Assembly: GCF_023540835.1 (NCBI RefSeq) | Contig: NZ_JALKCU010000001.1 | Span: 186,001-250,000, forward strand | DNA length: 64,000 nt | From: Marivivens geojensis | GTDB lineage: Bacteria > Pseudomonadota > Alphaproteobacteria > Rhodobacterales > Rhodobacteraceae | Reading direction: 5' to 3' | Shown: positions 50,073 through 58,926 of the stretch, piece by piece | Position numbering within the stretch: position 1 is the stretch's first letter | Layout of the letters: the number at the start of each line of letters is the position of its first letter | Made by a program: the position numbers and the translations under genes | Notes under the pieces: model-generated | What the model was told of the DNA's origin: nothing | The model's input: only the letters and a program-made list of their open reading frames with translations | Database searches by the model: none

Positions 50073-51266
50073 ATGAATTACCTTGGCCTAGCTTTGGCAT
50101 GTGTTCTTCCGACTGTTGCTCTGGCTGACCCTGATCCATCCGATTGGACATCTGTTTTGGACGAGGCTCGCGGCCAAACGGTCTATTGGAACGCATGGGG
50201 TGGATCGACGGCGACGAACGACTTTATCGCGTGGGTCGGTGATCGCGTTGCAGAGGACTACGGCGTTACGCTTGAGCACGTAAAACTCAGTGATACAGCC
50301 GACGCCGTGACCCGCGTTCTGACCGAAAAGCAGGCTGGTCAAGATGACGACGGCGCCATCGACATGATCTGGATTAACGGATCAAACTTTGCCGCGATGA
50401 AAGACGCGGGCCTCCTCTTTGGTCCATTTGCCGAGAGCCTACCGAATTGGGCCTATGTAGACACTGATGGTAAGACCGTTCAGACAGACTTTACCGTGCC
50501 CGTTGAGGGATACGAGAGCCCTTGGGCCATGGCGCAGGTGGTGTTCATGTATGACACGGCGGATATGGCGCCGCTGGGTGATATGAACGCCTTGCTCGAC
50601 TGGGCGGCTACACATCCGGGTCGCTTTACCTATCCGCAGCCGCCGGATTTCCTCGGCACGACATTCCTGAAACAGGCGCTGGTCGATCTGACCGACGACA
50701 CTTCGGTGCTGTCGCAACCCGCCACGGATGAAACCTACGCTGAAGTCACGGAGCCGCTCTGGCTTTGGCTCGATGAGTTGACGCCGAACCTCTGGCGGCA
50801 GGGGCAGGCCTACCCGCAAACTGGTCCAGCGCAGTTGCAGTTGATTGCCGACGGAGAGGTGGATCTCGCGATTTCCTTTAGTCCGGGTGAAGCATCGACC
50901 GCGATCGCCAATGGTCAGTTGCCCGACACCGTGCGGACCTTCGTTCTGGATAAAGGAACGATCGGCAACGCCTCTTTCGTCGCGATCCCTTACAATTCGG
51001 GCGCAAAAGCCGGCGCAATGGTCGTCGCTGACTTCCTTATGTCCCCCGAAGCCCAAGCTCGCGCCCAAGATCCGAATGTCCTCGGCTATGGCACCGTGTT
51101 GGATATGGCGAAACTATCTGACGATGAACGTGCCGTTTTCGACGATCTTGACCTCGGCGTTGCGACGCTGACACCGGCCGAACTTGGCACGGTGCAGGCT
51201 GAACCCCATCCGTCATGGATGACCCGTATCGCGGACGATTGGCAGCTTCGGTTCGGTAATCAATAA
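50073..51266 (+). CDS. ABC transporter substrate-binding protein, YnjB-like
   Basis: A 397-residue periplasmic binding protein. ATG 50073 has AAAGGA at 50060-50065; an ATG at 50058 overlapping the previous stop is the alternative. Signal peptide MNYLGLALACVLPTVALA. YnjB-like phrases are QTVYWNAWGGSTATNDFIAW and the GEASTAIANGQLPD region. The ynjBCD system of Escherichia coli is related to thiamine/iron/sulfate-type importers, but its ligand is not established. Confidence 0.88.
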   Translation: MNYLGLALACVLPTVALADPDPSDWTSVLDEARGQTVYWNAWGGSTATNDFIAWVGDRVAEDYGVTLEHVKLSDTADAVTRVLTEKQAGQDDDGAIDMIWINGSNFAAMKDAGLLFGPFAESLPNWAYVDTDGKTVQTDFTVPVEGYESPWAMAQVVFMYDTADMAPLGDMNALLDWAATHPGRFTYPQPPDFLGTTFLKQALVDLTDDTSVLSQPATDETYAEVTEPLWLWLDELTPNLWRQGQAYPQTGPAQLQLIADGEVDLAISFSPGEASTAIANGQLPDTVRTFVLDKGTIGNASFVAIPYNSGAKAGAMVVADFLMSPEAQARAQDPNVLGYGTVLDMAKLSDDERAVFDDLDLGVATLTPAELGTVQAEPHPSWMTRIADDWQLRFGNQ

Positions 51267-52913
51267 GTGGCCCGAGCGCTGGTCATTCTCATCCTGATCG
51301 GGCCAGTGATTGCTGGTCTGATCGGGGTGATTTTGCCAACGCTTGGCTATTTCCCTGCAGCAGGCGCGAACCATTTCAGTTTAGAGCCTATTCAAGCCCT
51401 ATTCGCATGGAACGGCCTTGCGTCCGCGGTTCGATTGTCCATCACCACAGGCCTATTTGCGACGGCGCTCTCTTGTCTGATAGCACTGGGGTTCACCGCC
51501 TCCATGATGGCGTCACCTTGGTGGCGTCGGGTTCAGTCGATATTGGGACCATTGCTCGCTGTGCCACATGCTGCGGCGGCATTTGGGATGGTGTTTTTGA
51601 TCGCACCATCGGGCTGGATCGCGCGTGTGCTGGCACCCGTTTTGGGGTGGGACCGTCCACCAGACCTGCTCATCGTAAATGACCCGTGGGGTGTGGCGCT
51701 CGTACTTGGGTTGGTGATCAAGGAAGTTCCGTTCCTCCTTCTCATGATCATCGCGGCCTTACCGCAAGTCGATGCCCCATCGCGGCTCAAGGTCAGCGCG
51801 TCGCTCGGGTATGGGGTAATCGCAGGCTGGACCCTTGCGGTGTTGCCTGCCGTCTACAAACAAATACGGTTGCCGATCTACCTTGTCTTGGCGTTCTCAA
51901 TGTCGGTCGTAGATGTTGCGCTGATCCTTGGTCCGACGACACCCAACACCTTAGCGGTCCAAGTCCTGAAATGGATGAACGACCCTGATATATCGCTCCG
52001 AGGCCAAGCCGCTGCGGGGGCAATCCTTCAATTCGGATTGATCATCATCGCGATTTTGGCCTTGCGCCTATTCGAGCAATTGATGGGCGGGCTGAGAAAC
52101 TGGATCATTATGGGCGGGCTGCGTTTGGCCATGTTAGAGCAGCTTCGCTGGCTGTTACAATGCCTCGGAGCGATAGTGTTCTTCGCTCTCTTGATTGGAC
52201 TATGCGGTCTGTTGATGTGGTCAGTTGCGGGTTTTTGGGCCTTTCCTGATCTCACACCCAATAGTATTTCGCTGTCGAACTGGGCACGCCATTCCGACGG
52301 TCTGATGGTCCGATTAGGGCAAACCGCGATCATTGGATTTACAGCAGCGACAATCAGTCTTTCCATCGCGGTTCTCTACCTTGAATCGACCCGAACAGTG
52401 CCAAACTGGGCCATTTTTCTCCCCCTCATCATTCCCCAAGTCGCATTCTTACCGGGTGTCCAAATTCTACTGTTGAATATGGGGCTGAAGGGCGGTTTGG
52501 CGGTCGTGATTGCAGCGCATATGGTCTTTGTCCTGCCCTATGTGATCCTGACCTTAGGCGGCAGCTATCGCACGTGGAACCGAGATTTCGAGCGTGTGGG
52601 GCATGCTCTCGGCGCGTCACCTGCCCGAGTCTTTTGGCGCATCCGTTTGCCAATGCTTTTGGCGCCGCTCGTGTCTTCTCTCGCCGTCGGCTTTGCTGTT
52701 TCCGTGGGGCAATATTTACCGACGTTGCTGATCGGCGGTGGACGCATATCAACATTAACGACCGAGGCTGTGGCGCTGGCCTCTGGCGGTGACCGACGCG
52801 CGATTGCGGTCTTTTCGGTGTTGCAATTGCTGGCCGCTCTGGTGCCTTTTGTGATCGCTTTGGGTCTTCCGATGATCCTTTGGCGGAATAGACGGGGAAT
52901 GTCGCATGGCTGA
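51267..52913 (+). CDS. ABC transporter permease, double-domain YnjC-like
   Basis: A 548-residue inner-membrane protein from GTG 51267 (directly after the binding-protein stop). It consists of two permease halves in one chain, each with about six helices and an EAA-type loop, the second one seen as HALGASPARVFWRIRLPML. The fused double permease is characteristic of the YnjC and Fe/thiamine transporter group. Confidence 0.9.
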   Translation: MARALVILILIGPVIAGLIGVILPTLGYFPAAGANHFSLEPIQALFAWNGLASAVRLSITTGLFATALSCLIALGFTASMMASPWWRRVQSILGPLLAVPHAAAAFGMVFLIAPSGWIARVLAPVLGWDRPPDLLIVNDPWGVALVLGLVIKEVPFLLLMIIAALPQVDAPSRLKVSASLGYGVIAGWTLAVLPAVYKQIRLPIYLVLAFSMSVVDVALILGPTTPNTLAVQVLKWMNDPDISLRGQAAAGAILQFGLIIIAILALRLFEQLMGGLRNWIIMGGLRLAMLEQLRWLLQCLGAIVFFALLIGLCGLLMWSVAGFWAFPDLTPNSISLSNWARHSDGLMVRLGQTAIIGFTAATISLSIAVLYLESTRTVPNWAIFLPLIIPQVAFLPGVQILLLNMGLKGGLAVVIAAHMVFVLPYVILTLGGSYRTWNRDFERVGHALGASPARVFWRIRLPMLLAPLVSSLAVGFAVSVGQYLPTLLIGGGRISTLTTEAVALASGGDRRAIAVFSVLQLLAALVPFVIALGLPMILWRNRRGMSHG

Positions 52914-53541
52914 CGGATTGGGGTTGAGCAATGTCACGATTCACAAGGGTGAAACGCGCCTGTTGTCCGTTGATACCCATATCAATCGAGGCGAGGCGCT
53001 GACGATCATGGGGCCGTCTGGTTCTGGCAAATCGACGCTTCTGTCCTACATCACGGGATCGCTTGATCTAGCCTTTAAGGCGGCGGGCAGCGTCACCCTT
53101 GATGGCGAAGAAATCAACACTAAACCAGCCCATTTGCGCCATATCGGGATATTGTTTCAGGACGATCTCTTGTTCCCGCATATGTCGGTGGGTGCGAACC
53201 TGTCGTTCGGCTTGGATCGATCCATCCCGAGAACTGAGAGAAAAGATCGGATCAACGCAGCACTCGACTCCGTCGGTCTTGCTGGTTTTTTCGACCGTGA
53301 TCCAGCCACGTTGTCGGGCGGGCAAAGGGCGCGTGTATCCCTCATGCGTACACTTTTGTCTAACCCCAAGGCACTTCTCTTGGACGAACCCTTTTCACGG
53401 CTCGATCAGGACTTGCGACAGCAGGTAAGGGAACTGGTTTTCAACCACGCAAAGGCGCAGTCCTTGCCCGTTTTATTGGTGACACATGACATGGACGACG
53501 CGCAGGCGGCTGGCGGTGCAATACTAAGGTTAGACCGTTAG
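52906..53541 (+). CDS. ABC transporter ATP-binding protein, YnjD-like
   Basis: A 211-residue ATPase: Walker A MGPSGSGKSTLLSYI, Q-loop FQDDLLFPH, signature LSGGQRARVSLMR, Walker B ALLLDEPFS, and H-loop LLVTHDMDD. Overlaps the permease gene by 8 bp. Last gene of the cdp-ynjBCD unit; its 3' end overlaps the convergent tetR gene by 12 bp. Confidence 0.94.
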   Translation: MADGLGLSNVTIHKGETRLLSVDTHINRGEALTIMGPSGSGKSTLLSYITGSLDLAFKAAGSVTLDGEEINTKPAHLRHIGILFQDDLLFPHMSVGANLSFGLDRSIPRTERKDRINAALDSVGLAGFFDRDPATLSGGQRARVSLMRTLLSNPKALLLDEPFSRLDQDLRQQVRELVFNHAKAQSLPVLLVTHDMDDAQAAGGAILRLDR

Positions 53542-54138
53542 CATCTTTCGAAAGAGCTGATCGAGGTAGGCATCAGCCCCAGGGAACGGGTCAACGCCAC
53601 CCAAAACGGCACGAACTTGCACGTCAAAGTCAGCATAGTGCTGCGTCATCGCCCAAATCGAAAAGATCAGATGATAGGGATCGACAGGCGCGATTTTCCC
53701 GGCGTCACTCCACTCGCGGATAAGCGCGGCCTTTTCGTCGACGAGCGGCTTTAGACCGTTGGTCAGATCATTAAGAATACGCGGGGCGCCCTGTAGAATT
53801 TCATTGGCAAAGAGGCGGCTTTCACGCGGGAATTTCCGCGCCATCTCCAATTTACCATGCACATAGGCGAGGATTTCTTCGATCGGATCGGCATCCGCCT
53901 TCATAGCCCGCAACGGGTCCAGCCACGTATCCAGCAAACTCTCCAACAGTTCGACGTGGATCGCCTCTTTGGACGGGAAATAATACAAGAGGTTCGGCTT
54001 TGATAGCCCCGATGCCTCCGCAATCTGATCAAGCGTTGATCCGCGGAAACCGTATTGGGAAAAAATGCCCAAAGCGGCGTCCAAAATCGCGCCGCGGTTC
54101 CGCTCTTGAATACGTGTGCGTGTAGTAACTTTTGCCAT
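53530..54138 (-). CDS. TetR family regulator, RutR-like
   Basis: A 202-residue TetR protein. N-terminal helix-turn-helix IFSQYGFRGSTLDQIAEAS and GLSKPNLLYYFPSKEAIH, followed by LLDTWLDPLRAM, a phrase shared with RutR (pyrimidine/uracil-responsive). The C-domain phrase FSIWAMTQHYADFDVQV also fits RutR. No pyrimidine genes are near, so the target set is unknown; it may act at a distance or on the convergent transporter operon. Confidence 0.88.
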   Translation of the reverse strand: MAKVTTRTRIQERNRGAILDAALGIFSQYGFRGSTLDQIAEASGLSKPNLLYYFPSKEAIHVELLESLLDTWLDPLRAMKADADPIEEILAYVHGKLEMARKFPRESRLFANEILQGAPRILNDLTNGLKPLVDEKAALIREWSDAGKIAPVDPYHLIFSIWAMTQHYADFDVQVRAVLGGVDPFPGADAYLDQLFRKMLTV

Positions 54139-54290
54139 ACTTAAGATCCTCGTTACTTATATGACCCTTAGTCAACGCGAATTGAAACGGAAAATCAGCG
54201 TTTCGGTGGGACATTGGTTTACTTTCCCTTGGACCAATTGGTTGCTTGGGGGTTAACTAGATGTAACTGAATACAACCGGACGATTTATT

Positions 54291-54581
54291 ATGACCCGTG
54301 TGTTTGCTTTTGTGCTGTTCGCCTGCAGCTCTCTCTCCGCCTGCGTGATGAGCGATTTTCCCTTGGATGAGAACGGTCAACCGATCTATCCGCCAGAGAT
54401 CATCGCGGCTCTGCCTGAAGGTGTGCCACCTGCGATCGTCTTTTTGGCCGCCGATGGCTGTTATGCCTATTCGATCGAGGTTTCAGAGCCAGTCACAGGT
54501 TTCCCGCTTTATGGCCGTGATGGAAAACGTGTCTGTAATGCAGAGGCCCAAGCACGGCTTGCTGCGATACCTGACGTATAA
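54291..54581 (+). CDS. Small predicted lipoprotein
   Basis: A 96-residue protein with a lipoprotein signal (MTRVFAFVLFACSSLSACVM; lipobox LSAC, Cys18) and two further cysteines (ADGCYAYSIE, KRVCNAEAQ) that could form a disulfide. It would sit in the outer or inner membrane facing the periplasm. Not recognised beyond that. The next gene starts 40 bp downstream. Confidence 0.75.
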   Translation: MTRVFAFVLFACSSLSACVMSDFPLDENGQPIYPPEIIAALPEGVPPAIVFLAADGCYAYSIEVSEPVTGFPLYGRDGKRVCNAEAQARLAAIPDV

Positions 54582-54620
54582 CAATAGCGCAGCGTCAACT
54601 GCGCCCATAGGACGACGAGA

Positions 54621-55409
54621 ATGGAATTTTCGGTCAAGTTCGAGAACGCTCCCGGTTTGCCAGAAAACAAAGGTCCAGTGACCGTTGGATGGTTCCTAAA
54701 TTCACAAAAGGCGGGGGTGATTTTCTATCCGCCCGAAAGGTTCCGTAGCACTGAAAAGAATAAAGCCCACGCCAAATCCGCGTCGCGTTGTCCCGCAGTG
54801 ATCAACATGGAGAGCAGGTATTTCGTATTTCGCGCTCCGTTTGACCTGCACTTGCAATTCGTGCGGGATAAGGACGGCAAAGCTGGGCTGCGCAACCTGA
54901 ACGGTGATCTTAGCCCCGTTCGGGCGAATAAGATCAGCCAGCACCTCCATGTGACGTCCGAAAACGAATGGCGGCATCCAAATGTGCCGACCATCCAACT
55001 GTCGCTGCCTTATGTCTTGGTCGCTGACGAACCCGTTTATGTGACCCAACTCGCGCCGTTTATGCACTACCAAAAGGACCCTTGGCCAGGCACCATCTTT
55101 GGCGGGCGGTTCCCGATCAACGTTTGGCCGCGCCCGTTGATGTGGGCGTTTGAATGGCACGACACGTCAAAGCCACTCAAGATCAATCGCGGTGATCCCC
55201 TGTTCTACGTCATGTTCGAAGCCGCGACGCCCGACCGCAGTGTCGCTTTGGTAGAGACTGAATTGACCAAAGAACTGGCCGACTATGTTGATTTCGTATC
55301 GGGCGCTGTAAACTTTGTGAACCAGACGTTTAGCCTTTTTGAACGTGCCGAAGAGGTGCGCCCCGACACTCTGATCAAACCAGTGAAGCGCCGCAAATCA
55401 GATGACTGA
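54621..55409 (+). CDS. Uncharacterised protein of the glycan cluster
   Basis: A 262-residue soluble protein without signal peptide that I cannot assign to a named family. Aromatic-rich segments (INVWPRPLMWAFEWHD, PFDLHLQFVRDKDGK) suggest a beta-sandwich. Overlaps the next gene by 8 bp (55402-55409), so it is made with the TPR glycosyltransferase-like protein, DUF6165 protein and FkbM methyltransferase. A role in glycan modification is only suggested by the neighbours. Confidence 0.75.
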   Translation: MEFSVKFENAPGLPENKGPVTVGWFLNSQKAGVIFYPPERFRSTEKNKAHAKSASRCPAVINMESRYFVFRAPFDLHLQFVRDKDGKAGLRNLNGDLSPVRANKISQHLHVTSENEWRHPNVPTIQLSLPYVLVADEPVYVTQLAPFMHYQKDPWPGTIFGGRFPINVWPRPLMWAFEWHDTSKPLKINRGDPLFYVMFEAATPDRSVALVETELTKELADYVDFVSGAVNFVNQTFSLFERAEEVRPDTLIKPVKRRKSDD

Positions 55410-56766
55410 ACGGACGCTCAGAGATATTCGCTCCGCAGCAATCAGCGCCCATCAATCGGGCAAGCTGGATACGGCCTTGCGTGACTATGCGGATTATCTG
55501 GCGGCGCGACCCGACGATGCCCAGATGTGGTCGAACTACGGTGCGCTGTTGCGACGGATCAAACAGTATCACAACGCAGAACGGGCACATCGGCGCGCCT
55601 ATGACACCGATCCTGAAAATACGGTCGTTCGGGCGAACTTTGCGAATATCCTGTCAGATCTCGGCAAATACGAAGAGTCGATCGCGTTGCGAAAACTGTT
55701 ACTTGCTGACGATCCTGACCTGCCCGAACAGCATTCCCTCATCGGGCGGTGTTTGCGCGGAATGGGGCGTTACGCAGAAGCGGTCGATTATCTCTCTCCG
55801 CTGATCCCTCAGTTTCCTGACTACCACGACATGTCGCTTCAAGCGGCTATGTCAGCACTTGCGCTGGGCGATTATGAAAAGGCATTTGACCTATACAAGG
55901 CGCGTTGGGACTTAGGCGAACTAACAAAGCGTGACTTGTCGTTTCCCGAATGGAAGGGCGAACCGCTGGACGGCAAAACGATCCTTGTCTTGCCAGAGCA
56001 AGGATTTGGCGACTGCGTTTTGATGGCGCGACATCTGCCAGATTTGAAACGTCTGGGTGCGAAAACAGTGATTGTTTTAGCTGAAAAACCGCTGCTCCGC
56101 CTTTTCCAAGGCCTCCCTGGGGCGGATCATGTTGTCAATTCAATCAATCCAAAGTCCGAAGCCGACTATTGGATCAATATGATGGATTTGGGTGGCATCG
56201 CGTTGAAATCGGATGCCGATCTGCGCAGCCCGACAGAGCTCTCGATCCCTGAAGATTCGCGTGTTCGCGCCCGTGCGATCACCGCACCATATCGCGATAG
56301 GTTCAAGGTTGGCATCGTCTGGACAGGCTCCGTCACCTACAAAGCCAACGCATTTCGGTCATTTAGTCACACTGACTTCCTGCCCTTAACAGATCTAAAA
56401 AACGTACAGTTGTTTTCGCTCTACAAGGGCCCAATGATCGATGCCTTTTACGCCGACGGAAGCGCGGGTTTGATCGTTGATGCGGCGTCATCGGACAGGG
56501 ACTTTGCCGATTGCGCAGCAACGATGGAAGAAATGGACCTGATCATTTCGTCCGACACGGCCACTGCGCATATTGCGGGATCGCTGGGTTTACCGACGTG
56601 GGTGGTTCTGCATTCCGATGCGTTTTGGGTTTATCGGCACATCGGGGACACCACTCCTTGGTATCCGACGATGCGCTTGTTCAGACAACATCAGGCGCTG
56701 AAATGGGATGAAGTTATGGGCCGTGTTAGGGTCGAATTGGAACGGAAGGTAGCGGCACATGGATGA
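55402..56766 (+). CDS. TPR protein with glycosyltransferase-like C-terminal domain
   Basis: A 454-residue protein. Residues 1-175 form TPR-like repeats (YGALLRRIKQYHNAERAHRR and the following NPENTV-type units). The C-terminal 250 residues resemble the heptosyltransferase/GT9 to GT41 type: VLPEQGFGDCVLMARHLPDL, KVGIVWTGS and SSDTATAHIAGSLGLPTWVV. Such proteins occur in clusters for flagellin or surface-sugar modification. Overlaps the DUF6165 gene by 8 bp. Confidence 0.85.
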   Translation: MTERTLRDIRSAAISAHQSGKLDTALRDYADYLAARPDDAQMWSNYGALLRRIKQYHNAERAHRRAYDTDPENTVVRANFANILSDLGKYEESIALRKLLLADDPDLPEQHSLIGRCLRGMGRYAEAVDYLSPLIPQFPDYHDMSLQAAMSALALGDYEKAFDLYKARWDLGELTKRDLSFPEWKGEPLDGKTILVLPEQGFGDCVLMARHLPDLKRLGAKTVIVLAEKPLLRLFQGLPGADHVVNSINPKSEADYWINMMDLGGIALKSDADLRSPTELSIPEDSRVRARAITAPYRDRFKVGIVWTGSVTYKANAFRSFSHTDFLPLTDLKNVQLFSLYKGPMIDAFYADGSAGLIVDAASSDRDFADCAATMEEMDLIISSDTATAHIAGSLGLPTWVVLHSDAFWVYRHIGDTTPWYPTMRLFRQHQALKWDEVMGRVRVELERKVAAHG

Positions 56767-57154
56767 TATTTTGGTTCCGACTGCACCGGGTGAATTGATC
56801 GATAAACTGACCATTCTCCGCCTGAAATCTGAACGTATTATGGATGCTGCAAAGCTTGCGAACGTCGCCCACGAGCGCAAAGTTCTACAGGACATCGCTG
56901 ATCAGGCCCTACCTGAGTCCAAGAAATTGGGCCTATTGTGGGAAACGCTTTACCAGATTAACGCGAGCCTTTGGGTGATCGAAGATGACATACGCGAATG
57001 TGAATCTCGTCAGGATTTCAGCGCAGAGTTCATCCGACTGGCTCGCGCTGTTTACCAAACCAATGACCGTCGAGCGGCGGTTAAGAAACAGATCAACCTA
57101 CTGCTCGGCTCGGCCATCGTTGAGGAAAAATCCTATTTCGAGGTGCCAAAATGA
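56759..57154 (+). CDS. DUF6165 family protein
   Basis: A 131-residue helical protein, MDDILVPTAPGELIDKLTIL at the start and a mostly coiled remainder. DUF6165 genes are usually found with TPR/glycosyltransferase and methyltransferase genes; the biochemical role is not known. Overlaps both neighbours (8 bp upstream, 4 bp downstream). Confidence 0.82.
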   Translation: MDDILVPTAPGELIDKLTILRLKSERIMDAAKLANVAHERKVLQDIADQALPESKKLGLLWETLYQINASLWVIEDDIRECESRQDFSAEFIRLARAVYQTNDRRAAVKKQINLLLGSAIVEEKSYFEVPK

Positions 57155-57915
57155 CGATTGATAGCCGCCTACGTACTGTAAAAACCGAAATTGCCCAATT
57201 GCAGGCCGAGTTGAACGGTCTTTTGGTTACCGAAAAGACCCGCAAACGGGGTGCGATTTTACGGGAATTGCATCAACTGCGCCGTGCCTCCGATCCGACC
57301 TATCACTATATGTCGCAAGCAGGTCAGGACTGGGTCATCGATCGTTTGCTGGACCACAAAACGGGCGGAACCTTTATCGATGTGGGTGGCTATGACGGCG
57401 TAACAGGGTCGAATTCGCTGTTTTTTGAACAGATCCGTGGGTGGACAGGGGTTCTGGTCGAACCTGTCGCGTCCCAAATCGCAAAGGCACGCATTGCACG
57501 GAAATGTCCCTGCGTCGAAGTGGCCGTCGCCCCCACCGACGGCACCGCATCGTTTATCGCAGTGACGCGGGGGTTTACGCAGATGAGCGGGCTTGCTGAT
57601 TTATATGATGAGGATTTGCTTCAAACTGTCCGCGACGACCCCCGCCACGACGAAGAATTGGTCACCGTAGAGACGCGCACCCTGTCCCGCATTTTGACCG
57701 AGAGCGGCATTCCCCATCCCGACTTCATTTCGTTGGATATTGAGGGTGGTGAAGCCGCTGTTTTAAAAGCGTTTCCCTTTGATCAGCATCGGGTCGCGTT
57801 TTGGTCGATCGAGAACAATTCCAAGACCACAGAGATCGCCGATATCATGCGCGCAAATGACTATGATCTGATCGAATTCGCAGGTCCGGATGAACTCTAC
57901 CGCCGCCGGTCCTGA
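57151..57915 (+). CDS. FkbM family SAM-dependent methyltransferase
   Basis: A 254-residue protein with an N-terminal coiled coil (about 1-45) and an FkbM methyltransferase domain: TFIDVGGYDGVTGSNSLFFE (SAM-binding), VEPVASQIAKARIA, and FISLDIEGGEAAVLKAF. FkbM enzymes O-methylate sugars or polyketides; in this cluster a glycan is the likely target. Last gene of the 54291-57915 run, followed 61 bp later by the broken motB. Confidence 0.9.
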   Translation: MTIDSRLRTVKTEIAQLQAELNGLLVTEKTRKRGAILRELHQLRRASDPTYHYMSQAGQDWVIDRLLDHKTGGTFIDVGGYDGVTGSNSLFFEQIRGWTGVLVEPVASQIAKARIARKCPCVEVAVAPTDGTASFIAVTRGFTQMSGLADLYDEDLLQTVRDDPRHDEELVTVETRTLSRILTESGIPHPDFISLDIEGGEAAVLKAFPFDQHRVAFWSIENNSKTTEIADIMRANDYDLIEFAGPDELYRRRS

Positions 57916-57976
57916 GTTTACGGCCTGTTAAACCTCTCCCCTTAGCCCTGATCGTGGGTGAATAAAGGTGGATGAG

Positions 57977-58189
57977 ATGGCAGTTCAATCGAACGCGCCG
58001 GTGATCATTAAGCGCAAAAAAGTCGTGGCCGGTGACGGTCATCACGGCGGCGCTTGGAAGGTTGCCATGAGTGCGAGTCCTTTTCATGGAGGGGCGCTTT
58101 TGCGCCGTGAGTTCAATGGCCATTCCGGCCGGAGAAATCGTCGTTCTGACGGGAGTCAGGTCAGGCCTGACAATCCATTTCGGATGTGA
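57977..58189 (+). pseudogene. motB: Truncated motB (flagellar stator protein), N-terminal remnant
   Basis: From ATG 57977 behind AGGTGG the frame reads the typical MotB cytoplasmic start: APVIIKRKKVVAGDGHHGG, followed by AWKVA. In intact proteins this is followed by the YADFVTAMMAFF membrane helix that holds the proton-binding Asp. Here the family match ends at about codon 30 (around base 58066) and an unrelated arginine-rich tail of about 40 residues runs to the stop at 58189. The helix and the peptidoglycan-binding domain are missing, so no working stator can be made from this gene. A short frame within the tail (58088-58216) is not recognised. Confidence 0.8.
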
Positions 58190-58249
58190 GGCCACCTTTG
58201 GTAGAGTCGGCTAACGAATTCCTAATCGCCGTCTCAAAAATCGTTCAAA

Positions 58250-58579
58250 TTAGATCTTTTGTTGCAGGGACTCGGGGCGCATCACATGAACGGCATGGTG
58301 CCCAGCCGCGTCATATGTCCCGAAATTCGCCATCTGCTGTTTTTGATCAACGAGCCGTTTTCGTACGTTCTCAATCCCGTTTAGCGCCATCTGTAAAAGC
58401 CGCGCATTCCGTTCTGCCGCGGGTCGAAGGGCTGACGCGAATGCGGCATCCGTGCTGGCCTTTTCAGTGATCGCATTTAATGGGGCGGATAGCTGGTCTA
58501 AAGCGCGGTAATCACCGCATAAAGTGGCTTTGCGCGCCTGATCCAACAGGTCCAATGCGTGTTGTGTCTGGTCAGTCAT
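58250..58579 (-). CDS. FlgN-like flagellar chaperone candidate
   Basis: A 109-residue helical protein from ATG 58579 (MTDQTQHALDLLDQARKATL), ending in MRPESLQQKI. Length and all-helix composition, plus its place directly after the flgJ-like gene, fit the FlgN-type export chaperone for hook-associated proteins as found in Rhodobacterales flagellar clusters. Sequence similarity in this family is low, so the call depends on context. Overlaps the flgJ-like gene by 8 bp. Confidence 0.65.
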   Translation of the reverse strand: MTDQTQHALDLLDQARKATLCGDYRALDQLSAPLNAITEKASTDAAFASALRPAAERNARLLQMALNGIENVRKRLVDQKQQMANFGTYDAAGHHAVHVMRPESLQQKI

Positions 58580-58841
58580 GGGCTCTCTCCGAAAGGGCGC
58601 GGAAGATTGATTCTGAGAGGCCGATGCCGCCGCCTTCGACCATAATTCGGGCCTGTTCTTCGCGCAGAAATGACGCGAAATGTTCGCCGCCAGCTCCCGC
58701 GCCAAACGCGCCCGACGTATCGCCAAGTCCCGAATATTTCAGCATTTCTGCCAAAAACGCTGTTTCCATTTCATTGGCGACCGTTCGCAATTTTGAGGTC
58801 GGACTGAATGCGCTTGGCTGTTTGGTCAAAAGGGGGATCAT
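58572..58841 (-). CDS. flgJ: FlgJ-like rod-binding protein
   Basis: An 89-residue single-domain rod protein from ATG 58841, chosen for its GGAGGT ribosome site at -10; an ATG at 58907 would add 22 unrelated residues. It has the rod-binding pattern ANEMETAFLAEMLKYSG and GGEHFASFLREEQAR. It lacks the muramidase domain of enterobacterial FlgJ, as is normal in alphaproteobacteria. It is divergent from fliK. Confidence 0.8.
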   Translation of the reverse strand: MIPLLTKQPSAFSPTSKLRTVANEMETAFLAEMLKYSGLGDTSGAFGAGAGGEHFASFLREEQARIMVEGGGIGLSESIFRALSERAHD

Positions 58842-58926
58842 CGGCACCTCCGATCCGTGGGTTTCGGCGATGAAATAAATCGATGGCGGTAAAGATTCGG
58901 TAAGCATCGGACGCTAAACCCGACCT

